Assembly (NCBI GenBank): GCA_003254905.1
Contig: QANU01086934.1
Coordinates: forward strand, 154,032 to 218,031
Length of the DNA stretch: 64,000 bases
Source of the DNA: Nissolia schottii
Taxonomy: Eukaryota > Streptophyta > Magnoliopsida > Fabales > Fabaceae
Reading direction: 5' to 3'
The translations under genes were made by a program, and so were the position numbers. The notes beneath the pieces were generated by a model. The model was not told the origin of the DNA and searched no databases. It worked only from the letters and a program-made list of their open reading frames with translations. Shown here piece after piece: positions 46,280-58,920 of this stretch (position 1 is the stretch's first letter; each line of letters opens with the position of its first letter).

Positions 46280-49200
46280 CTAATATAATTGTGATCGCGA
46301 AAAGTTGTGCAACATAAGCAGCAGCAATATTCATGTTCTACATCTTGGAATTCAGCGTAAGCTAGCATGGTGATTTTCGAGATGCATTATGTTATACTAA
46401 GATATTTTCAACGGAGTTTCCTTGGATACCTTTTTTGAGAACAAAGACGGGGTTCATGATGGTTAAGGGGTCATCATCATCAATTCATATTGGGGAATGA
46501 TATATTAAGCCTCTTTCGGTTAATTGAGAAATTCGCAAGTGCTTTTACAACAATAAATTGTCTTTTACTTTATTTTATTTATAACTAGACAACTCAGTTT
46601 TATATATATTTTAATAATATTTTTAATGTAATTACTAAATTATTATGAAATAAAATAAGACTTTTTAATTTTATTTTATTTTGAGACAATTAGACATGAG
46701 CCTCTCATGCAACCGCTAATAATGGCAAATGCATGTCCAGCTGGAGAACACCCCCCATGTTGAGTCATCAAACAAGCGACAAATAATTAAGGATACAAGG
46801 TTATAATTATTCACTTCGCCAATGCATATAAATTGTCTTTTAGCTATTCCCAATAATTTTTTTTTTTTTGATAGTCTTTCGGTGCTAATTAACTAATTCC
46901 TGGAATCTTAACCAAAATGCTTAATATTTGTGTGAATGCATGTATAAGGGAAACAAATCACATTGTTTAGATCCTCTAATTCGATTTTATTTTATTACAA
47001 AATTAAAAATACAAAAGTATGTCTATGAAATCTGATGCACCGCCTCAACATGCATATTGGGTTCCTTCCTTGCAACAATAATAAAATAAGAGAGAGAGAA
47101 GAAACAAAGAACATGCATGTGGTGAGAAAAAAAAATGGAGAGAGAAGCCTTTAGATTAGCACAAGCTGCTTGCCATGAACTCTTGTTATTCTTTGTGTGG
47201 TGGATCTGGCGATTCCTTGATCTAGTGTTGAGTAGTACATCAACGAAAAGAGAATAACATTAAATATTTAGTAAAATGAAAAGGTAAAAGAAAAGAAACC
47301 AAAAGGTGAATGACACACAAATTTTTCTTTGGCTAAGTAATTAATTAATAACACTGTGGGATGAAGTGGAGTAGTACAAGTAGGAATATAGTTGAAGTTT
47401 TGTCTGTGTTCTCTCGTGAATAGTACCGAGTGGCTCTGCAGTTAATGTCAAACAGTTACCTTGGGTTGCGTGGGAGTGCAGTCACAATCATTGTGAACCT
47501 TCTCCGCACGTGCGACGTCCTTCGAGTCATACATGCTCATGGGGATTAATGCCACAACTTGAGTGTTGCGCCGTGTAATGTTGTAGCAAACCCATCCACA
47601 GGCGCATCAAAATAGTCTCCTAGAATGACTACAGTATATCTAATGGGAATTATATGTAAATAATGTTGAGTTGAATTTCTTTGCTTAGCTTATAGTAACA
47701 CCTGAATCACCCACATAGTTCATATTAATAATATTCTTTCGAGGAGGTGGAAATGAGAGAAAATGGGTAGACTTTGATCATTTCTCTTCGTTTGGTTGAT
47801 GAGAGAGGAAGTGAAAGGGAAAAAATTTGTGTAGGACCCATTGTGGAGAGAAAACCACAGAAATGTCAATTTGATCCTAGCTATAAGTCGATGGTAAGTT
47901 TATGGTAGGGGCACCGTAAGAATGCTCATTACATGGGTTCCTCCATTTTTATTTTTCAAAAGATGAATTTTTAAATTATATGGTTATTTAAGATTCAGAG
48001 TTTAATTTAAAAATATTAAATAAATTAAGTAATTAAATATAAATTAAAATTTTATTGTCAATAACAATTTTATGATTATTTAATCATTTTTAAGTTAATA
48101 TTATACTAAATGTCATTTGCTAAGGTGAGAGGATACCGTGCCACCATAAAATCCACAACCCCCTACACACAAATCAAAGCAAGAGCACCAAAGGATTAAC
48201 ATAGTTCGACCTTTACTGCTGCATCTATGATTGAAAATGTGGATGCTGCTTGACCTCTACATTATCAGCATTTTTTTGACTCAAGTGACCTTTCACATGA
48301 ATCCACCAATAGTACTTACTAGTTTTGTTCTCCTTCCATACCTCAAACAAATCCCCCACAAGTATTTACAAGACTACAATAATTTACATGGCAATCAACT
48401 ATATATTCAATCTTATCTTCAAATCATCCTCTTGACCCTTATCTTCTTTTCCAATCTTCAAATCCTAGTCCTAATCCAATTCTTCAAATTTCATATTTTA
48501 TCTAACAAATATCTCACGTATTAATCAAATATCTTGATAGTAATTATAATCAAAATATGAATTGCTTAAAAGTATGAAATTATCATTAATTTCAATTTTT
48601 ATTAAAAAATTAAATTGGGTCAATCTCAATAAATAAGTCATTTTATTTTCTCTCATTTTCTAAACAATTTACATTTTTTTCTTCATTTTCTCTTCATCCA
48701 AAAAATATAAAAGAAATTTGACTTTTTTTAAAAAAAATTCTCTTCTCTCTATTTTTTTTTCTTCCATTTTCTTTCTTTCTATTTTTCCTTCTTATCCAAA
48801 CAAAACACACACGCAGAGCTACGTACTTAGGTTAAATTAATTTGATGTTGAGATCAATTTTTTTTTTCAATTAAGACTCTTTTTTAATCTGGGGTCTGTA
48901 ATCATTGGTATGCTGTTGACTTTTTGAGACAAATGTTACATACAACAACACGGGATTATAGATTAATGTAAAATCTTTTACATAGACATAACATCAAAAT
49001 TAATCTCATTAAATAATAAGTTTAATTATAAAATGAACTAGGTGGAATAATATTTAATTGACAAGGTTTTTTTTGGTAATTGGAAAATTATATTTAATGA
49101 GATTGAAATCTAAGATCTTATGTATAATACCCAAATCTCTCACCACTATACTAATCTTAATGACTTTTTAATTAACAAGGTTAAACACTTTTATAACAAA

Positions 49201-50973
49201 TAATGTATTATATTTAAAAACTAATAATATATAAATTCAACTTCATTTGGAATACCTAAGAGTATAACTTGATTACAACTCAACTGACTTCATTTTTCAT
49301 GTCAAATTATACTTAAAATGTTAATTATTTTTCTAAATCCATCAATTAATTATAGTGCGAACGCGGTATAAAATGAGATGGCAGATAAAGAAGATGGCGG
49401 TGGCTTATGATTAGCGGTGAAACCCAAGGCACATAAAATAGTTAGAAGTAAGTAGACAGTGCACGTGGAAAGATTCATTTTTATGATGGGTTGGTATTTG
49501 GTAAACCCAATCCACACTAACTAACTCCATCTTTTTTAATAGTAGCGAGAGAGCAAAGAAACAGCGTGACAAGGGTAGATGGGCGTATTCAAGGCTCTAC
49601 TAAAACGGTATCCTATGCTAATGATATCACATCATATCATGGGAAAGATCACGAAGAAAAGGGGGGGAAGGGAAAGAAATAAAAAACGAGATCAAAGACA
49701 GTGAGAGTGAGAGTGAAAGAGGAGAGAGAGGAAAAAACAACAACATGGCACAGAAAGATAGGTCGTGTTATGCCCATGTGCACGCGCATCTGCTGTGGGG
49801 TGGATTGAAAGCGAACACTTACTCCCTCTTCAAAGAAACGGTGTTAATAGTACTCCATGTTACTCGTATTTTTCTCTTTTTTTAAAAATTAAAATAGCAC
49901 TTAAAATAGATTGAAAGAAATGTGACGAGATATCGTACTGATCCATTCACTATTCTATCATTGCATAGAATTTACTGAGATGTATAGTTTTTATTTAAAT
50001 CTCATTCAATTATTCATATAAGAGACAATGATCCTTTAAAATAAATCTTTCATTTTAAAGGATAAAAAGTGAGATTTTATTATTCTATTAATAAATAACA
50101 ATAAATTTCATTTTTTTATATTATTAATTTAATAGTCTTCGTTTCATCTTCCATTATAAAGAATCTAAATCTTTATATTAGTAAGTAAGTTTAATAATTT
50201 ATCTTTAAACATACTCACATAAAAATTAGTGAGATCCACAAATAAATAAATGTATCTTAAATAAAGTTAATAAAATTTATTTTTAATGTAAATGGGTCTA
50301 ATATGTGTTGGCGCAAGAATTTTTCATATATGTGGCCCACCTTTGTGCAACAGACAAAGAGATTATCGAACACATGCTAATGCCATATTACAGGGGACAA
50401 TAAAAATATATGATCAATATATCTCTATATATTCCAAAGTTTTTGAAGATTGCCATTCCCTGCTATATTTCAGAGATTCATGTACTTAAGCTAAATATTG
50501 TTTGCTGGGAAAAATACAGATGCATATATACGACCTTAATGTGATCGTAATATTATTAAGTTGAGCTTACATATATTTAATTGAAAATTTTGAAGTAAAT
50601 GATTGTCTTTAGACAAACAAATTACTTGCACAGTTGTCTTTTATATACAGAACTAAATAATTTATTACAATGTATATAGATTTTGTGCGTAACTTATGTA
50701 CAAGAATTGAATGTTTTAAAAGTATAGTAAAATTTTGCAACTTTGGGGTCAGATGGGTTTGGGATAGAAATAGGTGGTGAAAAATTTATAGATTAAATGT
50801 CTATACAAATTTGATCCAATAATTTCTCTACTTTATTTTTACCTCCGACTAATCTGACTCCTAAATTGTGTACATTGTTCGCTTGATTATTTTTTTTAAT
50901 TAATGATTTAGATCGTGTACTTTACTAGTTGCTTTAACATGAACCACACACTCTAATTAGATTTAGTTAAAAG
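46280..50973. other. Intergenic; no gene seen
   Basis: AT-rich, with a mixed-composition patch at 47150-47640 and another at 49330-49870 (purine-rich around 49640-49740). I could not assign either to a gene, miRNA or known repeat. Open frames at 48231-48524 and 50292-50489 have no recognised domain. Confidence 0.45.
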
Positions 50974-51933
50974 GGTTAAATATGTTTTTACTCTATCATA
51001 AATTTTAAATTTTGTGTTTTATCTTTCATAAACTTTTTTGTTAAAAATTGTCCCTCATAATTTTTCTTTTGTAAGATTTTAGGCTTGGTAAAGTTGTTGC
51101 TTTTCAAAAGTTGTTGAGCTCTCAAAAAATTGCTCTTAAAAAGTCATAGATAAAATTAGCTTTTAATAAGCAAAAGTCACAAAATAATGATTTGGTAAAT
51201 ATATGATAAATTTGGTCCTAAAATACAAAATGACTAGATTAGAAATACATAATAAACTATTGATGAGGAAGAATCAAGATTTTAATGGATAAAGTTGGAT
51301 TTTTATTTAAATTTAATGTTATTTTATCTTTTTATATTTTAGAGAGCACAAACCAATTTTAAAAAAACTACTTTTGAGAGCTTTCAAAAGCACTACTGGC
51401 TCTTATAAGTTCGGAGCAAATTTTTTTTTAGCTTTTCTATTTACAAAACACAAAAAAGTGACTTCTGCTTTTTTTTTAGAGGAGGACCACTATCTCAAAA
51501 AACTTTACTAAACAATGTCTTAGTCTCTGCCATCATGTTAAGTCGTTAACTGTCGACGTGACAGTTAACTTGACCACATGGTGAAGGTGAGACAAAGCAG
51601 GGGGAGAGAAGTAGGTGAGAGTCCGTGGGTGAGGTCGCTTTGCTAGTAGCGGCGGAAGCCCCCGGAGCTATAGCGGAGAAGAAGAAGACAACAAACTTAC
51701 GCTAAGAGCAGCTGAGAGTAATAAGAGGAAGCAATGATTTGGTTAAGCGTGTCACATGACCTAACATGTGAACAATTTAACTGTCATGTCAGCAATTAAT
51801 AACTTAACCTGACGAGAAAGACTAAAATCTTACAAAAAATTGTTTTACGAGGGACCATTTTTAACCAAAAAAAAGGCTATAAGAAATAAAACACAAAATT
51901 CAAAATTGATAAGGAACTAGAAACATATTTAAC
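50974..51933. mobile_element. Long-TIR MITE copy 2 (GGTTAAATATG termini), carrying a nested insertion
   Basis: The left end GGGTTAAATATGTTTTTACTC and the right end AACTAGAAACATATTTAAC match the 30671-31128 element. So do the inner parts: GTTAACTGTCGACGTGACAG and the GGTGAAGGTGAGACAA-type centre. A foreign 438-bp block at 51082-51519 interrupts it. Removing that block restores collinearity with copy 1. Confidence 0.75.
51082..51519. mobile_element. 438-bp PIF/Harbinger (Tourist)-like MITE nested in the copy-2 element
   Basis: The element begins GGCTTGGTAAAGTTGTTG and ends CTTTACTAAACAATGTC. The ends are imperfect inverted repeats of the GG..TTG...GTAAAG type. TTA stands immediately outside both ends (51079-51081 and 51520-51522), the 3-bp duplication typical of PIF/Harbinger. 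AGCTCTCAAAA/TTTTGAGAGCT words also face each other inside. No transposase. Confidence 0.75.
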
Positions 51934-52401
51934 TTTGTGTTACATCAAACAAAAGGGATGCAATCTTAATTTGAGAAATTTGATTCTCAGTTGATCGAGA
52001 TAAGTATAAACCTAATTATATATGTGTGTGTATAAATCATTGTCGATTAATAAAAATCAGGCTCAATTTTAAAATTCAGTATTCCCGCTCTTGTAGAGTC
52101 ATACAGTGTGTGCGTGTCTTGATCATAATGGAATTGGAAATTAATTTACGGAATAGGAAAATTAAAAATATTTCATCAAATTAAAACAAGTTTGATGCCA
52201 ACGATAAGCAAACAACCAAGCAGGTTTCTATTGATCAACAACGTAATAACATGACCATATAGCTATTTGTCCTTACCCCTCAACTTTCTTGGGGGCAAAA
52301 CATAGAAATTTAGTAATAACTCATAAAGTCATTTTCATTTGCATAAATACTAGCCATTTGTCAATCACATAGCACTAAAAGACAAAAATTAGCGAAATCA
52401 A

Positions 52402-52433
<32 letters not shown>

Positions 52434-54761
52434 GCATATTTCAATTAGAAAGAAGATCATACGGGATACATGTATGCTTCATATATACAATAAAGAAGCC
52501 GTATATATCAACACATAAAATCAGTTCATTTGCGATATACTCCAAAGAAAAAGTCCAGTAATTCAATATTTGCCCTTATTTTTGTTTTATTTCACACTAG
52601 ATTATTTCGGTAAATCAATAAGAGAGCCAAACTAATTGTTTTCCTAACTCAAATTATTAATAGTTTGATGGCCATGCTCGTAAACTCATAATTTAATTTC
52701 AACTCACCTATTAGATAAATTAAACGTAAGTTTTGATATATTCTTAATATATAAATGTAATTCACTTTAATATTAATTCACTTTAAAAATAACATAATCG
52801 GTTCAACTCGCTGGATTGACATTTTTTTAATATTAATTCACTTTAAAAATGAATCAATCCGTTTTTTCTACTTTAGCCCCGAATGATCAGTCAAATTGGT
52901 CCAACCAATTTGACAACGTACTCTAAAATTAGCAAAAGTGACATGTGAGGGTTGGAGTTAAAATTGGACAAACCTCCCATTTAACATTATTCACAAAAAT
53001 TGTTCACATATTGATGCGTCCCAAAGCACATTCCTCATTATGAAAAACAAAATGAATGATATATCATGTGCCAGAAAATGATTTGGGTTCAATATCAAAC
53101 ATTTGTTGCCTATAACAACGATTAGAGCAAAATCATTATGTTTGAAATTAATTGGTGCATAATTATATTTCGCTTCATCAAGTGCGTTGAGAAATAGAAC
53201 ATATAGGGGACGGCAGAAGGGGTGTGGGGAGACATTAGGCAAGTTGAAAAATATATGTTCCCTCATTTTTATAATAAATCTGTGAATTGAGACACAAAAA
53301 TTAAATATTTTTTGAATATTTGAGCTAATTAATTTAATTTTGTGAATAATAGTTGAATGTTTTACATTAGTAAAATTTGTTTAAACATAAAATTGAACTT
53401 CTTTTTTAAAAATATTTAGTTTTGAACCACCTTAACTTGATACTTTGTTTCATGATTATTGTTACCACGAGCACCTTAACTCGAATATATTGAAATTACA
53501 ATAAATATTTCTTTAAGAATCTGACTTTAAAAGTAAATAAATAATAATTGGAAGATGTGACGTAGTTGTAGTTCACATTGTATTTTAGCATGAGAATTTG
53601 ATCTTCAAGAATAAAAAAACATTATGAAGAGATTAGTCATTATTATCAGTGGTGAATACATTGAATGCAAAAAAAATAAAATATAAATATATAATTGTGT
53701 CCAATAAAACATAAAAGAAAACGTAAATAAGCCACATAAAAGTTTTTTTTTTCTCGGTTTCATGTTAAAAAAAACTTTGAGAAAAGATAATTTAAAGTGA
53801 ATAGTTTACTTTAAAGAATAAAGTGAATAATTTTACTATTAAATTATTTAAATAAAAATGAAGCCAATTACTTACTAATGTAAAAATAATCACCTTATCG
53901 TTTAAAAAGTAAAATTTTCACTTTAAAAATCTTTTGCTAAAGACTTTAAACTAAGATAACAAAAGAACTTATTTGTGGGGCTGCAAGAAGCTGTCAAGGT
54001 TCCATTAATTGTTGACACGCGCCGTAGAAGGCGCGTGGCCACAAGGCCATGACCTGTAACGTAAGATGAACGTTCCACTAATTGACTGTTCGTAAAAGCA
54101 AGGGGGCCGTGAATCCCGTTTAGGGGAAAAGCCGGTTTTATCTGCTGCGGTCGAGCCTTAAAATGCTGCTATAATTCTTATAATCCATAAAACGCTGCCG
54201 TTTAGGGGAAATCCCGTCATGTTGCACAACAAAGGGTAATTTAGTCCAACCAGGTAATGTGTGTGTTACACGTGTTGTCGTTCACCAAAAACGCTGTTAT
54301 TTCTTGGAAGACATAAAACGCCCCCAGCTGTTGATACTTGATAAATATTTCACGGGCTAAAAATCAAATTAAAAAAAAAAAATGGGCGAGATTAAATTGG
54401 AGTCATTATTATTATTACTACTCACATTTAACACCGTTGTTATTGTTATTAACCTCCATTAACTCAGTTTTACATAGAAGAAAATAAACTGAACTTATTT
54501 GGATGATATGTAGTAATGAAAATTGTAAAGACCATGGAGATCATAATTTAATATATATTTCCGGTATGAGGATTTATGCAAGCAAATTACAAGTAGTTTA
54601 AGACTTTCTCTAAAGTACACAATTTTTATTAATGAAATTAATGAAGATTTCCTATATATGCTCCCGTTACACGAATGTTGTTTAACCCTCTGATTTCCTT
54701 CCAATTTTGCTAGCTCCCTATTTCCCATGTGAAAAAAATTCATTGCACTAACACATAAAAA
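51934..54761. other. Intergenic; no gene seen
   Basis: AT-rich, with a GT/TA microsatellite at 52403-52432. The sentence TTAATATTAATTCACTTTAAAAAT is duplicated at about 52769 and 52829. A GC-richer patch lies at 53990-54330, where GCCGTTTAGGGGAAA-like words occur twice (about 54117 and 54199). A minus-strand frame at 52991-53266 is not recognised. Confidence 0.45.
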
Positions 54762-55133
54762 TGATGGAATTTTTGGATGGACCCATGTTCCACACGTTTT
54801 CCCAATTAGTTTTCTGGACTTGGTCTATTTTCCTTTCATGTTCAATCATTATCTCTGCAACGTTAAGTAACCAACTCACGTTGTTATCCTCAAACCTGAT
54901 CAAAATTGGTTGAGCTCTGTGATGGCAAACTTGAATCACCAAGCCTACTCCTCTATTTAAAAAAAATACATCATCTATTTTTGAGTGAGAATCTGGAAAA
55001 AACAAAGCTATTTTCGATTCGTGCTTGAGCTGCACAATGGCTGGAGGTACGCTTCTGTACTTTTTAGCTTCTGCTGTTTGATCTGAATTCGTTATTTTAA
55101 TTGACTGACATGTTTAGATCTGCCCTTTTATAT
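54762..55133 (+). repeat. 5' LTR of the copia element
   Basis: It starts TGATGGAATTTTTGGAT, as does the 3' LTR. Shared landmarks: TTATCCTCAAA, GATCAAAATTGGTT, CACCAAGCCTACTC, ATCTATTTTTGAGTGAG, AATGGCTGGAG and TGTTTGATCTGA. The right border is taken just before the PBS. The expected terminal CA is not evident in this copy. Confidence 0.8.
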
Positions 55134-55134
55134 T

Positions 55135-55148
55135 TGGTATCACGGCGG
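55135..55148 (+). other. Primer binding site (initiator-Met tRNA type)
   Basis: TGGTATCA directly follows the 5' LTR. It matches the start of the usual plant PBS complementary to the 3' end of initiator methionine tRNA. Later bases diverge. Confidence 0.7.
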
Positions 55149-56537
55149 TTATGCCTCTACCTTGCTTCTATTTTTGAACTATATGTCTGAAACATTGTTT
55201 TATTCAATATGGGTTCGGAGTTGCCGTCGGCGATTCTGTTGGGTCCTGCTGTGCAAAACGGCGATGATAACTTTGACTCTGGCAACCACCAGCTATGAGC
55301 CTTGGGTTTTGATGGCGACGGCGGCGTATGAACCTGCGCCGCTTGTGGTGGCTGAATAGAGATGTTGTTATTGATGGATTTTAACACGGTGGCTTAACAG
55401 AGGTGTGCCGCCTCATCCGGAGTCCCCTTCGGATCCTGAGACGCCAAGGCGCCGCGATCAGCGCAACTGTTTTTGCTTCTGCAGGTTGCTCAACTACCGT
55501 GTCGCGATTTCCGCAACCACCACGTTGCACGCTTGGTGTAAATCATAATGTACTCACCAAACTCACATAAAAAAAATGGAAATCTAAATTGTATTTGCAT
55601 TAATGAATAGTTTACACTTTAGAAGAGCCATTTCCATTTGGATGGTATAAAGAATAAGGAACAAATGTGTGTTGATGAAGAACCTGGTAGCATAATTGAA
55701 TCTATGTGTTTATCAAAATATTGGCTTGTGTGGAACTAAAAGAGATGGTTATCAATCGGGTTGAGGGATGCATTATTTTGGTGAATCTCTTGGGACTAAA
55801 ATTGTTGATTTTATGAGCCCGAATGGTGTTGGTTTGCATGACAATATAGGTGAAAACATGTGGTTATTTCCTGATGTTGCCATGCATTTTGAACCATTTT
55901 TGTTTACAGATTATGAACCATTTTGTTTCTATTTCTATGGTGTCCCTTAAACTGTTGGATAATTGTATGCATATATTATTTACTTCTTGAAATTTTGTGT
56001 GTATGATTATATGATTATTGTACATGTGAAGTTATCTTTTCATGCAATATTATTCAACTTATTTGCATTATGGAGAATATTATGAAAATATTTAGCTCTT
56101 ATTAAGAATTAATGTTAGGTGATTAATATGATTTAATTAATTAGAGAATAGCCACAACATCTTTAATTGATTAAATCATATTATTAAGTGTTAAATCACA
56201 TTTAAAACATTGGTTGTGATTAATTGTATTTAATGTAATGAAATATACCCACAAGAGTTTTGTTATGTTTGTATGATTAATTAGGATGAAATATCAGGTT
56301 ATATTTCTCAATTTACCCACAGGAATTGAGAAGAAACATAATTTGATAGTTTTATCGTAAGCATGAATCTAATCGAGTAGAACTTTAGCCCACAAGCAAG
56401 TTATATGTCACTAGGTTCATAAACTAATACATGTTTTATATTGGTAAAACATAACAATTTGTTTAGTCTCAAATTATGAATAATGAGAATGTATTTTGAA
56501 ATTTGCAGTTAATTAATCTGCTAACATTTCTAATATA
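55149..56537 (+). other. Unexplained 1.4-kb leader between PBS and gag
   Basis: The first part (55196-55540) is GC-rich, with codon-like structure but stops in every frame. The second part (55600-55950) includes a 60-codon open frame at 55768-55950 with no recognised domain. After 55960 it is AT-rich. It may be captured host sequence, a nested element or an ancestral leader. Confidence 0.4.
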
Positions 56538-57170
56538 AAGTATGATATTCCCGAGTTGAAAGGGGACAATTATAAGGTTTGGAGGGAGAGAAATCTCCTT
56601 CATTTAGGATGGATGGATATTGACCATGCTATTAGGAAAGATGAACCACCAGGCTTTACTGAAACTAGCACTCCAGATGCTGTCGATCTTTATGAAAGGT
56701 GGGAAAGATCTAATCGTCTCTTTGTAATGTTAGTATCCATAGTTCCGTCGATCAACATGAGAAAGTCAAGGATCTTTTGAAGAACATTGATGATCAGTTC
56801 ATTACATCTGATAAGGCCCTTGCCAGCACCCTTATAATGCAATTCTCATCCTTAAGGCTCCATGGGATAAGGGGTGTGTGTGACCACATCATACGCATGA
56901 GGGATATAGTGGCTCAGTTGAAAGCTTTGGAGGTTACCATGTCTGATTCTTTCCGATTACACTACCTTATTCTGCCCTTGCAATATGCTCCCTTCAAAAT
57001 CTCTTATAACACAATAAAGACAGATGGTCAATTAATGATTTGATGACTATGTGTGTTCAAGAAGAAGAAAGGTTAATTATGGAAGAGGGCGAAAGGGTGA
57101 ACTTAACCGTTAGTGGAAATAAGAAAAAGGATCCTAAGGGCAAGATTCCTGCTCAACCAATCGTGGAAGT
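56538..57170 (+). pseudogene. Copia gag remnant (UBN2-type)
   Basis: Two pieces in different frames are recognisable as plant copia gag: one with NYKVWRERNLLHLGWMD and DLYERWERSNRL, the other with ASTLIMQFSSLRLHG and HIIRMRDIVAQLKALEV. A small deletion and frameshift near 56735-56760 separate them, and a further disruption occurs near 57040. The zinc knuckle is not seen. The product would have formed the particle shell. Confidence 0.8.
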
Positions 57171-57178
57171 CGAAGTAA

Positions 57179-57347
57179 GCACATAGACATCAAGTACTTA
57201 GCCATAAGAGAACGCGTTAAAGAGAATAAAGTGGTCATTGAACACGTCAGTACTGAGTTGATGATTGTTGATCCTTTAACTAAAAGCATGCCACCAAAGA
57301 ATTTTAAGGATCATGTAATACGAATAGGACTTGGTTCCATGATGTAA
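57179..57347 (+). pseudogene. C-terminal end of copia RNase H
   Basis: The frame reads HIDIKYLAIRERV, then TELMIVDPLTKSMPP and a TAA at 57345-57347. This is the typical end of a plant copia polyprotein. Everything upstream in pol is deleted. Confidence 0.8.
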
Positions 57348-57613
57348 TTTCATTGTACGTACATTTGTTATTTTTTATGAAACTCTTATATATGTTTTCT
57401 CATATGGATTAGTGCACATATTTATTTATTTCAAGAAATATCATTTGGCTTAGATCTAGAATAAACATATGGTTTACTCATTAAGTTGAGAGCTAGTGTT
57501 CAGAGACTTGATATATTGTAGTACATGGAAGATATTACTCACTATTAGAGGACCTATCGCCATGACTCATATATTATGTTTCTTGTTATGGTTAACGTTG
57601 AGTTAAATGGACC

Positions 57614-57624
57614 AAGTGGGAGAA
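57614..57624 (+). other. Polypurine tract
   Basis: AAGTGGGAGAA abuts the TGATGG start of the 3' LTR, the standard plus-strand primer position. Confidence 0.85.
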
Positions 57625-58050
57625 TGATGGAATTTTTGGATTGACTCACGTTCCCCATGTTTTTCCGCAGTTTTTCGAGAAATTAGTTTTTTTGGATTTG
57701 ATCCATTTTCATTTCACGTTCAACCCTTATATATGCAACTTGCAATAATCAACTCACGTCATTATCCTCAAATCCACGTTCTGATCAAAATTGGTTCAGC
57801 TCTATAAATAGGATGAGATGCTCTCAATTTTGGATCACCAAGCCTACTCATCTGTTTAAAAAAAAATACACCATCTATTTTTGAGTGAGTGAGGATCTAA
57901 AAAAAAACAAAGCTAATTTCGAGTTCGTACTTGAGCTACTTCGTGTTTAATCTGCAATGGCTGGAGATACGTTTTTGTACTGTTTAGCTTCTATTGTTTG
58001 ATCTGACTATGTTATTTGAATTGACAGACATATTTAAATCTGCCCTTACA
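57625..58050 (+). repeat. 3' LTR of the copia element
   Basis: Collinear with the 5' LTR but longer through small insertions (for example around 57680 and 57930). It includes CTCTATAAATAGG, a TATA box with good context. It is taken to end at CCCTTACA, giving TG...CA ends; the border is approximate. Confidence 0.8.
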
Positions 58051-58655
58051 TATATGTTTTACATTAAAAACACATGGCAAAGCAGTTTTTCTCGACTAAA
58101 ATAACAGTACAGTGTTCCTCAGATTGCGTGAATTATTAAACCATAACTTAATCTAAAATTGGGGGCAGCTCAATCTCATTTACAATTATTAGTATATTTT
58201 GTAATACACTGAAAAAATAAACGTGGAAAAAATAAAAAGCAAAAGTTACTTAGTAATTAATTGAAATAATCCTAATATAGATAATGAGATGACTAAACTA
58301 AGTTACTTAACTACGCTAACTTTACTTTAAAATAAATATTATTTATACTCATTATTTATTGAATCAAATTTTTATAAAATTCACATTTTATTAAAATTTT
58401 ATTTAATAATAAATGATTTATGTCACAAATAAATAAATAAATAGATAGATAGGTGTCCCACGAAAAAAATGCAAACTCTTTACCGTAAACCTCAAACAGT
58501 AATAAAGTAACGTGCGTGCAAGTGGGAAAGGAAACCAGCACTAGTTAGCTAGCTCTAGTTTTAGTGATAGTGATACCCCACCTCCAACCAAAAACAACCC
58601 CATATCTCTCTCTCTCTTCCTCCTACCATTCTCTCTCCCTCAATTCCTCTTTTTT

Positions 58656-58682
58656 CCTCCTCCTCCTCCTCCTCCTCCTCCT
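58656..58682. repeat. (CCT)n microsatellite in the SMR upstream region
   Basis: About nine CCT units, some 240 bp upstream of the SMR start codon and probably within or next to its transcribed leader. Confidence 0.9.
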
Positions 58683-58781
58683 ACCTTCTAACGCACGCTT
58701 TCAAAGCTTTCCAAAAAGAAAATCTCTATATATTCACAAACAAAGCGCAGTTTCACGCACCTGATCACGTTTAGTAATTTT

Positions 58782-58806
58782 CTTTCTTTCTTTCTTTCTT
58801 TCTTTT
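58782..58806. repeat. (TTTC)n microsatellite in the SMR upstream region
   Basis: Six TTTC units. A similar TTTC run occurs downstream of the gene at about 59489-59514. Confidence 0.9.
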
Positions 58807-58865
58807 TATTTTTATTTTTCATTTTAATAATTCTCTCTCCTCTCTTCCCCCAAATTCATTTCTTA

Positions 58866-58896
58866 CCATCCATCCATCCATCCATCCATCCATCCA
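58866..58896. repeat. (CATC)n microsatellite just before the SMR start
   Basis: Seven to eight CATC units end about 25 bases before the start codon, followed by an ATATATATATA stretch. Confidence 0.9.
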
Positions 58897-58920
58897 CCCC
58901 ACACATATATATATATAACC

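Larger units (their letters stand above)
54762..58050 (+). mobile_element. Internally deleted Ty1/copia-type LTR retrotransposon
   Basis: Two LTRs in direct orientation (about 54762-55133 and 57625-58050) flank a PBS, a gag remnant, the end of RNase H and a PPT. Protease, integrase and reverse transcriptase are missing, so the gag remnant runs almost directly into the RNase H tail near 57175. About 1.4 kb of non-gag sequence lies between PBS and gag. I could not find matching 5-bp duplications outside the LTRs. The LTRs differ by many substitutions and indels, so the insertion is old and cannot move by itself. Confidence 0.85.

Noticed and set aside
47150-47640. Mixed-composition patch that looked like a possible miRNA precursor or short exon
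   Set aside because: I could not find a foldback containing a known miRNA, nor a coding frame of useful length.
53769-53940. Clustered TTTAAAGTGAA and TCACTTTAAA words suggesting a CRISPR-like or satellite array
   Set aside because: Spacing is irregular and the words are short AT-rich strings; a CRISPR is not expected in a plant nuclear genome.
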